A stretch of DNA of 64,000 bases from Acanthopleuribacter pedis (lineage in GTDB: Bacteria > Acidobacteriota > Holophagae > Acanthopleuribacterales > Acanthopleuribacteraceae): the NCBI RefSeq assembly GCF_017377855.1, contig NZ_JAFREP010000047.1, positions 1 through 64,000 on the forward strand, read 5' to 3'. A program made the position numbers and the translations under genes. This document shows, one piece after another, positions 25,934 through 35,831 of this stretch; within the stretch, counting starts at the first letter, position 1; each line of letters begins with the position of its first letter. The notes beneath the pieces are model-generated. The model was not told the origin of the DNA. It searched no databases and saw nothing but the letters and a program-made list of their open reading frames with translations.

Positions 25934-27043
25934 ATGCGTTTTTCGTTTGTTCTTTTGGTCTTATCTTTGATCGGGTCGGCCGCAACCGCCGCGGTACCGC
26001 CTATGATTCAATCCCAATGGGGTCAAGGCGCCCCCTACAATCGCGCCACGCCCACGCTCAACGGTGAACCCACCTATCCCGGCTGCACCACCCTGGCCCT
26101 GGCCCAATTGCTCAATTACTACCGCTATCGCGATCATGGCGTCAAAGAAGTGGTTTACGCGCAGGACAATGACAGCCTGCAACCCAATCAAACCGAGGTG
26201 GACCTGACCGCGGTGCGTTTCGACTGGGCCAACATGCCCAACAGCCTCGACGGCGCGAGCAATCGCGAAAAAGACACGGTGGCGACCTTTTTGTACTGGG
26301 TCGGCGTCGCACTAAACGTTCAGTTCGATTTGGGTGACGGCAGCCCCGCCAGTGGCAAACAGCTCGAAAACGCGGTTCGTTACGCTTTTGGTTACAACAA
26401 CATTTCCCGCCGCAAAATGTACGTCGCCCTGCGTGCCACCGGCGACGGCTTTAAACTGTATTCCGATGCGGAATGGTACCAAATGGTGATTGATGAACTG
26501 GACCAGGGCCGCCCCGTTCTGCACATGGCACGCAACCAAAACGGCGACGGCCACGCCTTCCTGATCGACGGCTACAACGCCGGTGGATTGGTCCACGTGA
26601 ACTGGGGTTGGGCCGGCCACGCCAACGGGTACTACGATTTGTTTCATCTGCAACCACGCGGTTCCGAGAGTGTTTGGAACGAGGAAGCAATGATTTACAT
26701 CGGCCTCGAACCGGAAGCCGGTTTTGCGGCGGCCATGGCGCCCCCGGTTGAACCCGGCGACAGCACCGCGATCACCGAACGCGGCACGGTTGCCGCGGGT
26801 GAATGGCTTTACTACGGCCCGTTTACGACCGCGGCGGGCTTGGAGGTGACCATGGCGGGTGACGGCGACGCCGATCTCTACGTACGCCGCGAGACGCGTC
26901 CCACGTCCGAAGATTTCGATTGCCGGCCCTATGAAGAAACCAGCAACGAACACTGTGGCATGGACGCGGCCGGCACCTATTACATCGGTGTCAACGGTTA
27001 TGAAACGTCCTCGAATTTCACGCTTCAGATCGTGATCCGTTAG
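25934..27043 (+). CDS. Secreted C10-type (streptopain-like) cysteine protease with PPC domain
   Basis: 369 aa. The signal peptide (about 1-20, ending TAA) leads directly into the mature-like start IQSQWGQGAPYN. Cys51 in YPGCTTLALAQ is the nucleophile, GHAFLIDGYN supplies the His, and VNWGWAGHANGYY is the conserved Asn/Trp block of peptidase C10. Residues about 275-369 form a PPC (pre-peptidase C-terminal) domain, with GDGDADLYVRRETRPT and the Cys pair DCRPY...EHCG. The long prodomain of SpeB appears to be missing. ATG 25934 has GAGGAG upstream; the open frame begins further up in repeat sequence. It is probably exported to the periplasm or outside. Confidence 0.85.
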   Translation: MRFSFVLLVLSLIGSAATAAVPPMIQSQWGQGAPYNRATPTLNGEPTYPGCTTLALAQLLNYYRYRDHGVKEVVYAQDNDSLQPNQTEVDLTAVRFDWANMPNSLDGASNREKDTVATFLYWVGVALNVQFDLGDGSPASGKQLENAVRYAFGYNNISRRKMYVALRATGDGFKLYSDAEWYQMVIDELDQGRPVLHMARNQNGDGHAFLIDGYNAGGLVHVNWGWAGHANGYYDLFHLQPRGSESVWNEEAMIYIGLEPEAGFAAAMAPPVEPGDSTAITERGTVAAGEWLYYGPFTTAAGLEVTMAGDGDADLYVRRETRPTSEDFDCRPYEETSNEHCGMDAAGTYYIGVNGYETSSNFTLQIVIR

Positions 27044-27064
27044 ACGCGCTACGAAGGGACACTG

Positions 27065-27106
27065 AAAAACGCTCGGCATGCCGCATCGGCACACCGGGCG
27101 TTTTTT
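27065..27106. terminator. Bidirectional intrinsic terminator
   Basis: AAAAACGCTCGG pairs with CCGGGCGTTTTTT around a GC-rich loop, with A-run and T-run on the two sides. It lies between two convergent genes (protease ending at 27043 and NRPS ending at 27129) and would stop transcription from both. Confidence 0.8.
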
Positions 27107-27128
27107 GTTGGTCACCCATTAGGGCTTA

Positions 27129-30100
27129 TTAATCGCGTGGCACCATGCCGGTTAATTTTTCCAAATCGACGGCCCCGTTTTTCTCCCGTGGGAATTGCGG
27201 TACCAGATGGTATTCGCGCGGCACCATAAACGGCGGTAGCTCCGCGCTCAGCAAGGCTTTTACTTCCGGCAACAAACGGCGGCTGTATTTGTTGTGCAGC
27301 GGATCGTTGCTGAACTGCTTGACCTCCGCGACCGCCGCCGGACGCGGTGCATCCCAGGCAATGGGGCGTGCCACGGCATGGGCACGGCGAAACAGCACGC
27401 TGAACAAACCGGCCTCGCGGCTTTCCGCGATGCTCAACTTGGCACCGTGCTCGTTGCTGGCCTGGCGAACCACCTCGGGATCCAGGCCGACCACCTCGCG
27501 ACGCGCCAAATCGCGCTGCAATTTTTCCACGGTCATATACGGTCGCGCTTTTTCAATCAGCCGCAAACGCTCCCGCGCCTCGTGAATGCCGGCGTGGCGC
27601 AAACCGCGAATCATCACCAAATCCCCCTGACGCATGGTCAACGCGCGGGTCAACATGGCCGTGTCGCTGTAGGGCGGCAAATGCTCGAAATGCAGGTTCT
27701 CCTGCGATTCCGGGTGCATGCCGAAATGCAGGATCACGTCGTAGCTAAACACGTTGATCTGGTTGGCCATCCCACCGCGTTTCAGCAAGATTTGAACGTG
27801 CTCCAGCGGTTGCAGCTTCTCCTGCAAATCGAAGAAGTAGTAGGGGTGAAGCAACAGGTTCTCTTCACGCGCGGTTTGGTCCTTAATGCGCGCGCGCAAC
27901 TCCTCGACGGTGGTGTCGGGATCAGCCAAACGCATTTGCTGCATGGCGTGGTATGCCTCCAACAAGCGCAAATCGCGAATGCCGTCGAAGAAAATAAAAC
28001 CACCCGGCCGCAGCACGCGACCCGCGTGTTCAATTACGTTGGCCAGAAATTCCAGGCTGGGGTAGAAGTGCACCTGGGACGGAAAAATCACCGCGTCATA
28101 GTAACCCGCGTCCAAGCCGTCCCACTGATTAACCGCGCGTGCCTCAAGCTGCACATGGGCCAGCTCAGGTTGGGTGTTCTGCACCGCGCGCGCCTGTTTT
28201 AGGGAATCAGGGCTGTCCTCGCAGGCATGGTAGACCTCGCAATGGGGTGCCACCCGCGCCATCAAAGAACCCATGCCGCAACCCATTTCCAAGACGCGTT
28301 TGGGCTTTAAGGCGCGGATTCGGTGGGCCGCCTGCTCCAGCGATTCGCGCCATTCCGGCACCGTGATCGCACCTTTGCCGACGTAGCGCGACCATTCGCG
28401 CAAGCTGCCCAGGGTCGCCTGCTTACGGGCCTCTCCCGGCTGCGCTTCCCAATGGGCCAAGGCCTCTTGTTCCATCGCGGGCCGATCCGGCTCAACAAAC
28501 GCGGTTAATACGGCGCCGCCGTGACGGTCGTACTGCGGCAGCACCGCCGCGTCTTTAATGCCTTGGTGGTACCGCAGATGGGCCTCGATTTGACTGAGAT
28601 CCACGCGGCGGTTGTCCACCTTAATTTGTCGTTTGGTGGAGCCCAGCAGCGCAATCACATTAGATTGACCCGCCGGGCCGGGTACGAAACGGGCGCGTTC
28701 ATAGGTACGGAACAAACGTTGCCCCGCCTGCTTAGAGAACGGGTGGGGCACAAAGCGTTCGGCGGTGCGTTCGGCGTCGTCCCAGTAGCCCAAGGCCAAA
28801 CCGACGCCGCCCAGGTACAACTCACCGGGTACCCCCGCGGGAACGGGTCGGAAATGGGCGTCGAGGATGTAGGCTTCCATGCGGTCGATGGGTTCGCCGA
28901 CCAGGGGAACCCGTCGCGGACGACAGGTCCAGGCCAAGGTTTCGATGCCGCACTCGGCCGGGCCGTATAGGTTGAGCAGCGTGGTTTTTCCCGCCGAGAA
29001 GCGGTGGAAGAAGCGGTCCTGCAGCGGCATCGACAGCGATTGACCGCTGGTCATCACGCAACGCAACGAATCGAGGCGCGCGTCTTGTACCTCGTCCAGC
29101 AAATGGCTCAACAGGGAAGGGTAGACGTGTAAGTGGGTAACCTGGTGTTGGTGAATCGTGCGCGCCAGGTTTTTGCTGCGCCCCTGTACCGCCTCTTCCG
29201 GGATGACCAGAATCGCGCCGCTGTTGAGCGGGGCCAGAATCTCCCAAAAACAACTGTCGTGGGCGAGGCTCGAACGCCACAGGCTGATGTTGGTGCTGTC
29301 CATGGGAACAAAGCGGTGGAACCATTCCAGGTAATTCATTAAGCCGCGCCGGCTCACAACCGTCACGCGCGGTTTCTCCGGTTCGCCGGGATGAAACACC
29401 GCATAGGCGGGAAAATCGATGTCCACCTCGGGTACCGTCCACGCCTCGCCCTTGAATTCGGACTGGCTCCACTTGGTATCCAGCTCAACCGCCATGCAAA
29501 AACGGGCACAAGATGCCAGCGGCAACGCGGTTTGGGCCAACGAGGCCTGGGTCAACAGCACCTTGGGTTTGACCGCTTGCATGTAGCGGGTCAGGTGTTT
29601 GATGGGTAACTCGGCGTCGAGCGGCGCCACGGACGCCCCCATTTTCAAGGTTGCCAGCACCGCGATTACGGCCTCGGGCGAAGGTTCAAAGAAACAGGCC
29701 ACCCAATCACCGGGCATCACACCTTGTTGGGTCAGCCATTGGGCCAACTGGTCGGCGCGGCGGTGCAGCAGCCGGTAACTCATATTAAAAGTGCCGCGAA
29801 TCATCGCGGTCTGGTGTTCGACCCAGTGTTCATTGGCGAACCAACGCGAGGTTTGGTCGTTGTTACCCGCGTCCAGCGCCTGTTCGCGCCGGGTTTGGCG
29901 CAAGACGTCGGCCCATTCGCGTCGGCCCAGCAGGGGTAGGGTTGAAATCGGTCGTTGCGGTGTGCGCGCGGCGGCACGCAGCAGGGTCGTCCAGTGACGG
30001 CTCATGCGGGCCAGCGTCGTTTCTTTGAACAGTTCGCGTGCAAAAATGAAATCGCACACCAGGTGGTCTTCTTTGAGTTCGAATTCCAGACCGATTTCGC

Positions 30101-33100
30101 AACACACCCGTTCGGGAATCAAGTCCAACCATTCCTGGGTCAGGTGGCGGTTCACCGGGTTGGGTAACTCGCGGGTGAAGATTTGCTGGATGGTGACGCG
30201 CGGAACCACGGTTGAGCCCCGGGGTTCGATGTTCTGCAGGGCCTCGGGATCGTCGCGGTGCGTGTAGGCTTGCAGCACCGCTTCTTGGAGCCGCTGCACC
30301 AAGTCCACAAACGACGGATCGCCGGCCAAATCACAGGCGACCCACAGGTAACGCGCGAAGGGGCCGACCGTTTGTTCGCAGGTGGCTTGGTCGCGGTTTT
30401 CGTGGGGAATGGCGATTTGGAACACGCTTTGGCCGCTGTAGCGACCCAGCAAGGTGGCGAAGCCGCTGAACAGCACGCTGTACAGGTCGGTTTTTTGGTG
30501 GTTGACCAGGGTTAACAGCGAGCTGGTGGTTTCCTGGTCCAAATGGAAGCGCCAGCGACCACCGCGGTAGTTGGGGTTGGCCGGGCGCGAACCGTCAATG
30601 GGCAGGCGCGGATGGGTGCAGGTCACCTCTTGATCGTGATGGGGGCTGGGGTCGAGGCTCTGGTGGGCGCGTCGGATTTTGGGTTTGTTGGTCTGCTGCC
30701 AATAGGCGAAATCGGTGTATTGGCAGGTGAGCGGCGTGAGCGGTGCCGGCAGTTCCTCGTCGAAGCAACGGTAGAGCTGCATGGTTTCTTGGAAGATGAG
30801 TTCCAGCGAGGAGCGGTCGCCCGCCAGCGGGTGCAGGCTCAGGTAAAACACCCAATCGTCGGTGCGCAGGCGAATCAGGCCGGCGCGCATCAGCGGGTCG
30901 TGCTCCAAATCGATCGGCAGCGCGAACAGGTTGCGGAAGTGGGCGCGGGTCGCCTCGCCGCGCAAGGTGACCGAATGGTGGGAAAAGTCGATCAGTTCCA
31001 TGTTCGCATTGCGGGGATCGGCGATGGTTTGGTAGGCGTCGGGGCCGACCTCGCTCACGCGGATACGCAAGGCATGGTGGCGTTGCCAAATGTCGTCGAC
31101 CGCCTGGGCCAAGGCCTGTTGGTTGAGGGTGCCGCGCAGGCGAACCGCCGCAAACAGCGGATAACGCGCGAAGGCCAAGCCGTGGCGATAGGCGCGCCAC
31201 AGGTAACGCTGCTGGTAGGAGAGTGGCGCGGGTTGGTTGTGTTGGATGATATCAATCGGCGGCAGGCGCAGGTGGCCTTTGCTGCGCAGCATGCTGATGT
31301 GGCCCGCCAAATCGCGCAGGCGCGGTAGTTCGAACAGCCGCGGCAGGGGCACCTCGACGCGGAAGCAGTGTTGGATGCGCGCCAAAACCTTGGCCGCCAG
31401 CAGCGAATGGCCGCCCATCTCAAAGAAATGATCGCCGCGGCCGATGTGGGAGAGGCCCAGCAGCGAACCCCAAATCGCCGCCAGCAGCGATTCCACCGGC
31501 GTGTTGGGCGGTTGGTAACTGCTGAGGTGCGGGTCCAGCAAACGCTGGGTGCGGGTTGCATCCCGTTCCAGCGCGACGCGGTCGATTTTGCCCGTGGCCA
31601 GCAGGGGCAGCGCCGTGCGGTATTCGTAGCGGGTGGGCAGGTGGTAGGCCGGTAACTGAGCGGCCAGAAAGGCGCGGATTTCGCTGGGGCCTGCTTCGCC
31701 CACGATGAAGGCGATGAGTTCGGTTTGTGAACCTTTGCCGCGGATCGCGACCACCGCCGCCACCTGGATCTGGGGGTGTTCGATCAGCAGCGTTTCAATC
31801 GTTCCGGTTTCGATGCGGTAGCCGCGTACCCAAATTTGGTTGGAGGCGCGACCCAGGTATTCGAGGTTGCCGGGTGAGCCGTCGGGACGCGGTTTAAAGC
31901 GGGCTAAATCGCCCGTGCGGAACAAACGCCCGCCGCGCGTGCCGCCGAAGGGATCGGGTTGCATCAGTTCGGCGGTTTTCATCGGTTGGTTGGTGAAAAA
32001 TTCGGCCGTCATGCGGCCCCCGACGCACAATTCGCCGGGCACGCCTGTCGGCACCGGTTGTCCCTGTTGGTCGAGTACCGCCACCCAGCAGGAACCGCGC
32101 GGATGACCGATGGGGATGCGCGTGGGCGCCGCGGATTCAAACCAGGTCGAGGGTACTTCAAAGGCCGTGGTGCAAATGCCCAACTCACTGGGCCCGTAAC
32201 TGTTAATCAAGCGGGCGCGGTGTTTGAGCGGCGTTTCCGCCCACAGTTCGAGAATTTCGGGGGCCAGGGTTTCGCTGCCGCTGAGCACCACGCGCAGGTG
32301 TTGTAGGCGGGCGTGACCTTGGTCGCGTACCAGGCTGTCGAGCCAGTTTTGCAGCAGGTTCGGCGGTGCGATCAAGTGGGTGACCGCGTGGACCCCGATC
32401 AAGTGGGTCAACCAATCGCCGTCCTGGTGGATTTCGGCGGCAACCACCACCGCGACGCCCGCCGCCAGCGGGGCCAAAATCTGTTCAATGCCCATGTCTT
32501 GGGCCAGCGGGCTGAGCAGCAGCATGCGGTCGCCGGGTTGGAAGCGGAACAAGCCGAGTACGCCTTTAAGGTGATTGTGAATCAATTGATGGCTGAGCAG
32601 CAAGCCGCGCGGGTTGCCCTCGTTGTCGGTGGTGTAGGCCAGCAGGGCGCCTTGATCGGGACGCGGCAGCGGCAGGTCGACCACGTCACCGTCGTCTTCC
32701 GCCAGCACCTCGTCCAGTTGATCGTAAAAAATTTGCAGCACGCGATGGCGCGGCAGGCGGGTTTCCAGGCGGCGTTCCACCAGAATGACGCGAATTTGGG
32801 CGTCGTGAATCTGCCAGCTCAGGCGGGTAGGTGAGTGGTTGGGGTTGAGCGGGACCAAAACCCCGCCGGCACGCATCACCGCCAGCCAAGTGACCGGCAC
32901 GTAATCGTGGTCCTCCAGGAAGAAGGAGACCCGGTCGCCGGGTTGCAATCCTTGGGCGCGTAGGTAGAGTGCGAGGCGGTTGGCCGTGGCCAGCAGTTTG
33001 CCGCGCGTCATGTTGCCGCGGTCACTGAGGATCGCCGGCACCTCGGGGCGTTGTCGGGCCTGTTGTTCAAATTGGGTCCAGAACAGACCCGCCTCGTGTT

Positions 33101-34703
33101 CCATTTCGGGGCGAGGACGGCCCGCCGAGAGCAGTGCGTGGTGCTCGCGTGCGTTGAGCCAACCCAGGTCGCACAGAGCCTTTTTGTTGTCGGCCGTGAT
33201 CGCCGCCACCAGGGTAATGAAATGGTTGATCCAGCGCTGGATCGTGGTGGCGTCGAACAGTTCTGTATTGTAGTGGAACGAGCCGTGCAAGCTGCCGTCC
33301 ACCAAACTCTCCCACATCACCAGCGAGAGATCGAGTTTGTTGGCCTGGAGCTCGTATTCGTTGAGGGTGCCGTTGATGTTGGCGAAGGACAGCTCCTCGC
33401 TGGGCATGTTGCGCAGCGAAAACATGACCTGAATCAGCGGATGGTGGCTGAGATCGCGCTCCGGCTGAACTACTTCGACAATTTTCTCGAAGGGAATTTC
33501 GCCGTGTTCGAAGGCCTGCATTGAGGTTTCGCGTACCTTTTGAAGAAAAGCCAAAAAGGTAAAATGCTGATGGGGATGCAGGCGCAGGGGTAAGGTGTTG
33601 ACGAAGGGTCCGATCAGGCCTTGCCATTCCTCCGTGCCGCGGTTGACCACCGGCAGACCGATCACCAAGTCGTCGGTTCGACACAGGCGCGACAGCAAGG
33701 TTGCCCAGGCCGCCAGCAGGACCGTGAACACGCTGGTCCCGGTCCGCTTGGCCAAGCCTTCCAGGTTGCTGCTTTGGAGCATGTCCAACGCGAAGGAGAC
33801 TTGGCTGCCGTGGTACTGCAGGCGCGGGGTGCGGGCACGGTCGAAGGGCAGGTCGAGAATCGGCGGGGCGCCCGCGAGGTGGCGTTCCCAAAAAGCCAGG
33901 CTCATGGCCGCCTCGTCTTCCAGTTGGTAGGCCCGTTGGCGGCTGCTGAAATCAGAGTACTGGCTGCCGAAGAGGGGCGGGCGCTCCGGTTGGCTGTCAT
34001 GGAAAGCCGCGTAGCGTTCACCCAGCTCGCGACAGAACAGGTGCAGCGATTCTTGATCGCCGACCAGTTGGTGCATCGTCATGAGTAAGGTGTAGTGATC
34101 TTCCGAGTTTCTGATCAAAAACAGGCGTAGCAGCGGCAAACGCGTTAAATCAAAGGGGACATGGGCCTGGGTGGCCGCCAGGTCGCTAAGCTGCGCTTTT
34201 TGCACCTCGCGTTCGAAATTACGCCAGTCCAGCCGGTCGAGGGTCAGCGAGGCATGGGCATGAATTTGTTGATGGGGAACGCCGTGACGGACCGGAAAGG
34301 TCGTCCGCAAAATTTCGTGGCGGTCGACAATGCCCGCAACCGCGCGCTCAAGCGTCGCCACCGACAGCGGTCCCCACAGGTCAACCGTGGCCTGAAGTCG
34401 GTTGGCCTGGTTGTCCGGTTGGAGCTGTTCAAGGAACCAAACGCGTTGTTGCGCAAAAGATAGCGAAGGCGCGTAATCCTCCAGTACCTTTTCTTTTTTG
34501 GTGAGAAAGGTTTTCAATTCTTCGGCGACCGCCTCGATCTTCGTTTGCAGGGAGGAATTGAGCGACCCGTTCGGTGCGTGGGTTTGCAACCTTCCTTCCT
34601 CTAACCAGATTTTCACGCCTCGGGCGTTGAGTTCAAGTAGAAGATTGCGAATTTCGCGAGTTTCGGTTCCCGACCATGAGCCGAACGGTTCTTGTGGGGT
34701 CAT
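27129..34703 (-). CDS. Two-module NRPS with degenerate catalytic motifs
   Basis: 2,524 aa, uninterrupted. Order by residue: TubC-like docking domain (12-67), C1 (77-510), A1 (540-1045), PCP1 with MGGHSLLA (1096-1103), C2 (1160-1580), A2 (1620-2070) with an embedded SAM methyltransferase (about 2120-2330, VLEMGCGMGSL), and a C-terminal A remnant to the end. C1 has HQLVGDQ (from 211) and C2 has HPLAGDR (from 1291) in place of HHxxxDG: the second, catalytic His is Gln or Pro. A1 motif A3 reads TTDNEGNPRG and A2 motif A3 reads HPGEPEKPR; A2 also has FRTYE for YRTGD and NGAVD for the A10 Lys motif. There is no second PCP and no TE. ATG 34703 is preceded by AAAGGTG. It may be non-canonical or decaying; the open frame argues for use. 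Confidence 0.9.
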   Translation of the reverse strand: MTPQEPFGSWSGTETREIRNLLLELNARGVKIWLEEGRLQTHAPNGSLNSSLQTKIEAVAEELKTFLTKKEKVLEDYAPSLSFAQQRVWFLEQLQPDNQANRLQATVDLWGPLSVATLERAVAGIVDRHEILRTTFPVRHGVPHQQIHAHASLTLDRLDWRNFEREVQKAQLSDLAATQAHVPFDLTRLPLLRLFLIRNSEDHYTLLMTMHQLVGDQESLHLFCRELGERYAAFHDSQPERPPLFGSQYSDFSSRQRAYQLEDEAAMSLAFWERHLAGAPPILDLPFDRARTPRLQYHGSQVSFALDMLQSSNLEGLAKRTGTSVFTVLLAAWATLLSRLCRTDDLVIGLPVVNRGTEEWQGLIGPFVNTLPLRLHPHQHFTFLAFLQKVRETSMQAFEHGEIPFEKIVEVVQPERDLSHHPLIQVMFSLRNMPSEELSFANINGTLNEYELQANKLDLSLVMWESLVDGSLHGSFHYNTELFDATTIQRWINHFITLVAAITADNKKALCDLGWLNAREHHALLSAGRPRPEMEHEAGLFWTQFEQQARQRPEVPAILSDRGNMTRGKLLATANRLALYLRAQGLQPGDRVSFFLEDHDYVPVTWLAVMRAGGVLVPLNPNHSPTRLSWQIHDAQIRVILVERRLETRLPRHRVLQIFYDQLDEVLAEDDGDVVDLPLPRPDQGALLAYTTDNEGNPRGLLLSHQLIHNHLKGVLGLFRFQPGDRMLLLSPLAQDMGIEQILAPLAAGVAVVVAAEIHQDGDWLTHLIGVHAVTHLIAPPNLLQNWLDSLVRDQGHARLQHLRVVLSGSETLAPEILELWAETPLKHRARLINSYGPSELGICTTAFEVPSTWFESAAPTRIPIGHPRGSCWVAVLDQQGQPVPTGVPGELCVGGRMTAEFFTNQPMKTAELMQPDPFGGTRGGRLFRTGDLARFKPRPDGSPGNLEYLGRASNQIWVRGYRIETGTIETLLIEHPQIQVAAVVAIRGKGSQTELIAFIVGEAGPSEIRAFLAAQLPAYHLPTRYEYRTALPLLATGKIDRVALERDATRTQRLLDPHLSSYQPPNTPVESLLAAIWGSLLGLSHIGRGDHFFEMGGHSLLAAKVLARIQHCFRVEVPLPRLFELPRLRDLAGHISMLRSKGHLRLPPIDIIQHNQPAPLSYQQRYLWRAYRHGLAFARYPLFAAVRLRGTLNQQALAQAVDDIWQRHHALRIRVSEVGPDAYQTIADPRNANMELIDFSHHSVTLRGEATRAHFRNLFALPIDLEHDPLMRAGLIRLRTDDWVFYLSLHPLAGDRSSLELIFQETMQLYRCFDEELPAPLTPLTCQYTDFAYWQQTNKPKIRRAHQSLDPSPHHDQEVTCTHPRLPIDGSRPANPNYRGGRWRFHLDQETTSSLLTLVNHQKTDLYSVLFSGFATLLGRYSGQSVFQIAIPHENRDQATCEQTVGPFARYLWVACDLAGDPSFVDLVQRLQEAVLQAYTHRDDPEALQNIEPRGSTVVPRVTIQQIFTRELPNPVNRHLTQEWLDLIPERVCCEIGLEFELKEDHLVCDFIFARELFKETTLARMSRHWTTLLRAAARTPQRPISTLPLLGRREWADVLRQTRREQALDAGNNDQTSRWFANEHWVEHQTAMIRGTFNMSYRLLHRRADQLAQWLTQQGVMPGDWVACFFEPSPEAVIAVLATLKMGASVAPLDAELPIKHLTRYMQAVKPKVLLTQASLAQTALPLASCARFCMAVELDTKWSQSEFKGEAWTVPEVDIDFPAYAVFHPGEPEKPRVTVVSRRGLMNYLEWFHRFVPMDSTNISLWRSSLAHDSCFWEILAPLNSGAILVIPEEAVQGRSKNLARTIHQHQVTHLHVYPSLLSHLLDEVQDARLDSLRCVMTSGQSLSMPLQDRFFHRFSAGKTTLLNLYGPAECGIETLAWTCRPRRVPLVGEPIDRMEAYILDAHFRPVPAGVPGELYLGGVGLALGYWDDAERTAERFVPHPFSKQAGQRLFRTYERARFVPGPAGQSNVIALLGSTKRQIKVDNRRVDLSQIEAHLRYHQGIKDAAVLPQYDRHGGAVLTAFVEPDRPAMEQEALAHWEAQPGEARKQATLGSLREWSRYVGKGAITVPEWRESLEQAAHRIRALKPKRVLEMGCGMGSLMARVAPHCEVYHACEDSPDSLKQARAVQNTQPELAHVQLEARAVNQWDGLDAGYYDAVIFPSQVHFYPSLEFLANVIEHAGRVLRPGGFIFFDGIRDLRLLEAYHAMQQMRLADPDTTVEELRARIKDQTAREENLLLHPYYFFDLQEKLQPLEHVQILLKRGGMANQINVFSYDVILHFGMHPESQENLHFEHLPPYSDTAMLTRALTMRQGDLVMIRGLRHAGIHEARERLRLIEKARPYMTVEKLQRDLARREVVGLDPEVVRQASNEHGAKLSIAESREAGLFSVLFRRAHAVARPIAWDAPRPAAVAEVKQFSNDPLHNKYSRRLLPEVKALLSAELPPFMVPREYHLVPQFPREKNGAVDLEKLTGMVPRD

Positions 34704-35500
34704 GAAGAACACCTTTATCTTGAATCATGATGTGTACCGACGTTTGATCGAAGCGCGGGGAAACACGGTACAGGGCGCCGGTTGGTTCGGCTGGACGCAA
34801 TCAGAAGCGGGTGGAAACAGACAGCGCTATCACGTGCCGTTCCGGGAGAACCGGAACCAGGGTGATTCGGTGGGTGAAAGGTGTCGTGGCAGGGCAAAGA
34901 AGCCATAAATCTAAAAACGTCATTGAAGCAGAACCACGGGGCGCGGTGCTGCTCGTGGTTCTTTCGCCCAGAGCGGGAACATGGGCGAAATCCCAAGCAC
35001 CGTTGATCGGAAAAGCAATCCTTCACACGGCAACTGGGCTAAACCCTCGATCTAAGCGGGAAAAAGAACCAGACATTATTCCAGAAGGTAAAGAGAACCC
35101 TTCAGGAGAAAAGGATGAGGTGTGGTATCCATCACGGAAAAGTACGGATGGCAAAACTTTCTCACAGTTGGCAAAAGGTGTCAAGAATCCGACTTTGACT
35201 GGTTTGGCGTAAAAATGTGGCCCAGATTATGGTGAAAAAATTAAAAGGTCCGTAATTAGTGGCGGATAAGTATGGCATGTTTTGTGACAGGAGTACTTCT
35301 TAACAGCATCCTTTTTTTTGGGCCGTCGCTCTGTGAGCCGGCCCACCTTTTGGGGGTTTTGCCGGCCGGCGGCATGAGTACCCCCCCCGGCAATGCCCTT
35401 CGTCGCGGACTTTTCCCACCCTTTTTCGTTCATTCCTTCTTTGTGAACCGGGTTTTGGGGTAAAATCCGGTGCTTTGCCATTTGTCCTTGAGGAGCGTCC
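34704..35500. other. Spacer between the NRPS and tat genes, with a hairpin
   Basis: About 800 bases. AGAACCACG (34930-34938) pairs with CGTGGTTCT (34954-34962), giving a 9-bp stem followed by TTTC on the plus strand. It could be part of the NRPS leader or the 3' end of an unseen transcript. A 133-codon plus-strand frame at 34811-35212 has no convincing start or similarity and I do not call it a gene. GC-rich palindromic stretches (GCCGGCCGGC near 35365) precede tatA. Confidence 0.5.
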
Positions 35501-35830
35501 ATGTTCGGCCCAGTTGGTTTACAAGAAATTATCGTCATTCTGTTGGTTGCCTTTCTCGTTTTCGGCCCCAAGCGGTTGCCTGAAATCGGCCGTTCCCTCG
35601 GGCGCGGCTTGCGCGAATTCAAGAAGAACACCACCGGTTTGGTTGATTCCATTAGCGACGAACTGGATAAACCCGTTCCGCGCGCCAACCAGGCCAACCC
35701 GGTCCCGCCTCAAGCACCGCCCACCCCGGCACCGACCCCGCAAAAGCTGGTCAACAACCCGGTCACCCCGCAACCCAGCGACCAGGTAGAAGAAGTCGTC
35801 ATCAATCTCGACGAGGAACAAAAGAAATAA
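35501..35830 (+). CDS. tatA: Twin-arginine translocase TatA/TatB subunit
   Basis: 109 aa. A short N-terminal membrane helix (LQEIIVILLVAFLVF) is followed by FGPKRLPEIGRSLGRGLREF, the hinge and amphipathic helix of TatA/B proteins, then a proline-rich tail and an acidic end. With TatC it forms the pathway that moves folded proteins across the inner membrane. Only one A/B-type gene is next to tatC; PKRLPEIGR fits both subunits. GAGGAG at 35489-35494 supports the start. The gene is followed at once by tatC. Confidence 0.88.
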   Translation: MFGPVGLQEIIVILLVAFLVFGPKRLPEIGRSLGRGLREFKKNTTGLVDSISDELDKPVPRANQANPVPPQAPPTPAPTPQKLVNNPVTPQPSDQVEEVVINLDEEQKK

Positions 35831-35831
35831 C

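Noticed and set aside
34811..35212. 133-codon gene upstream of tatA
   Set aside because: No ribosome site, basic low-complexity product, crosses a hairpin, and resembles nothing known.
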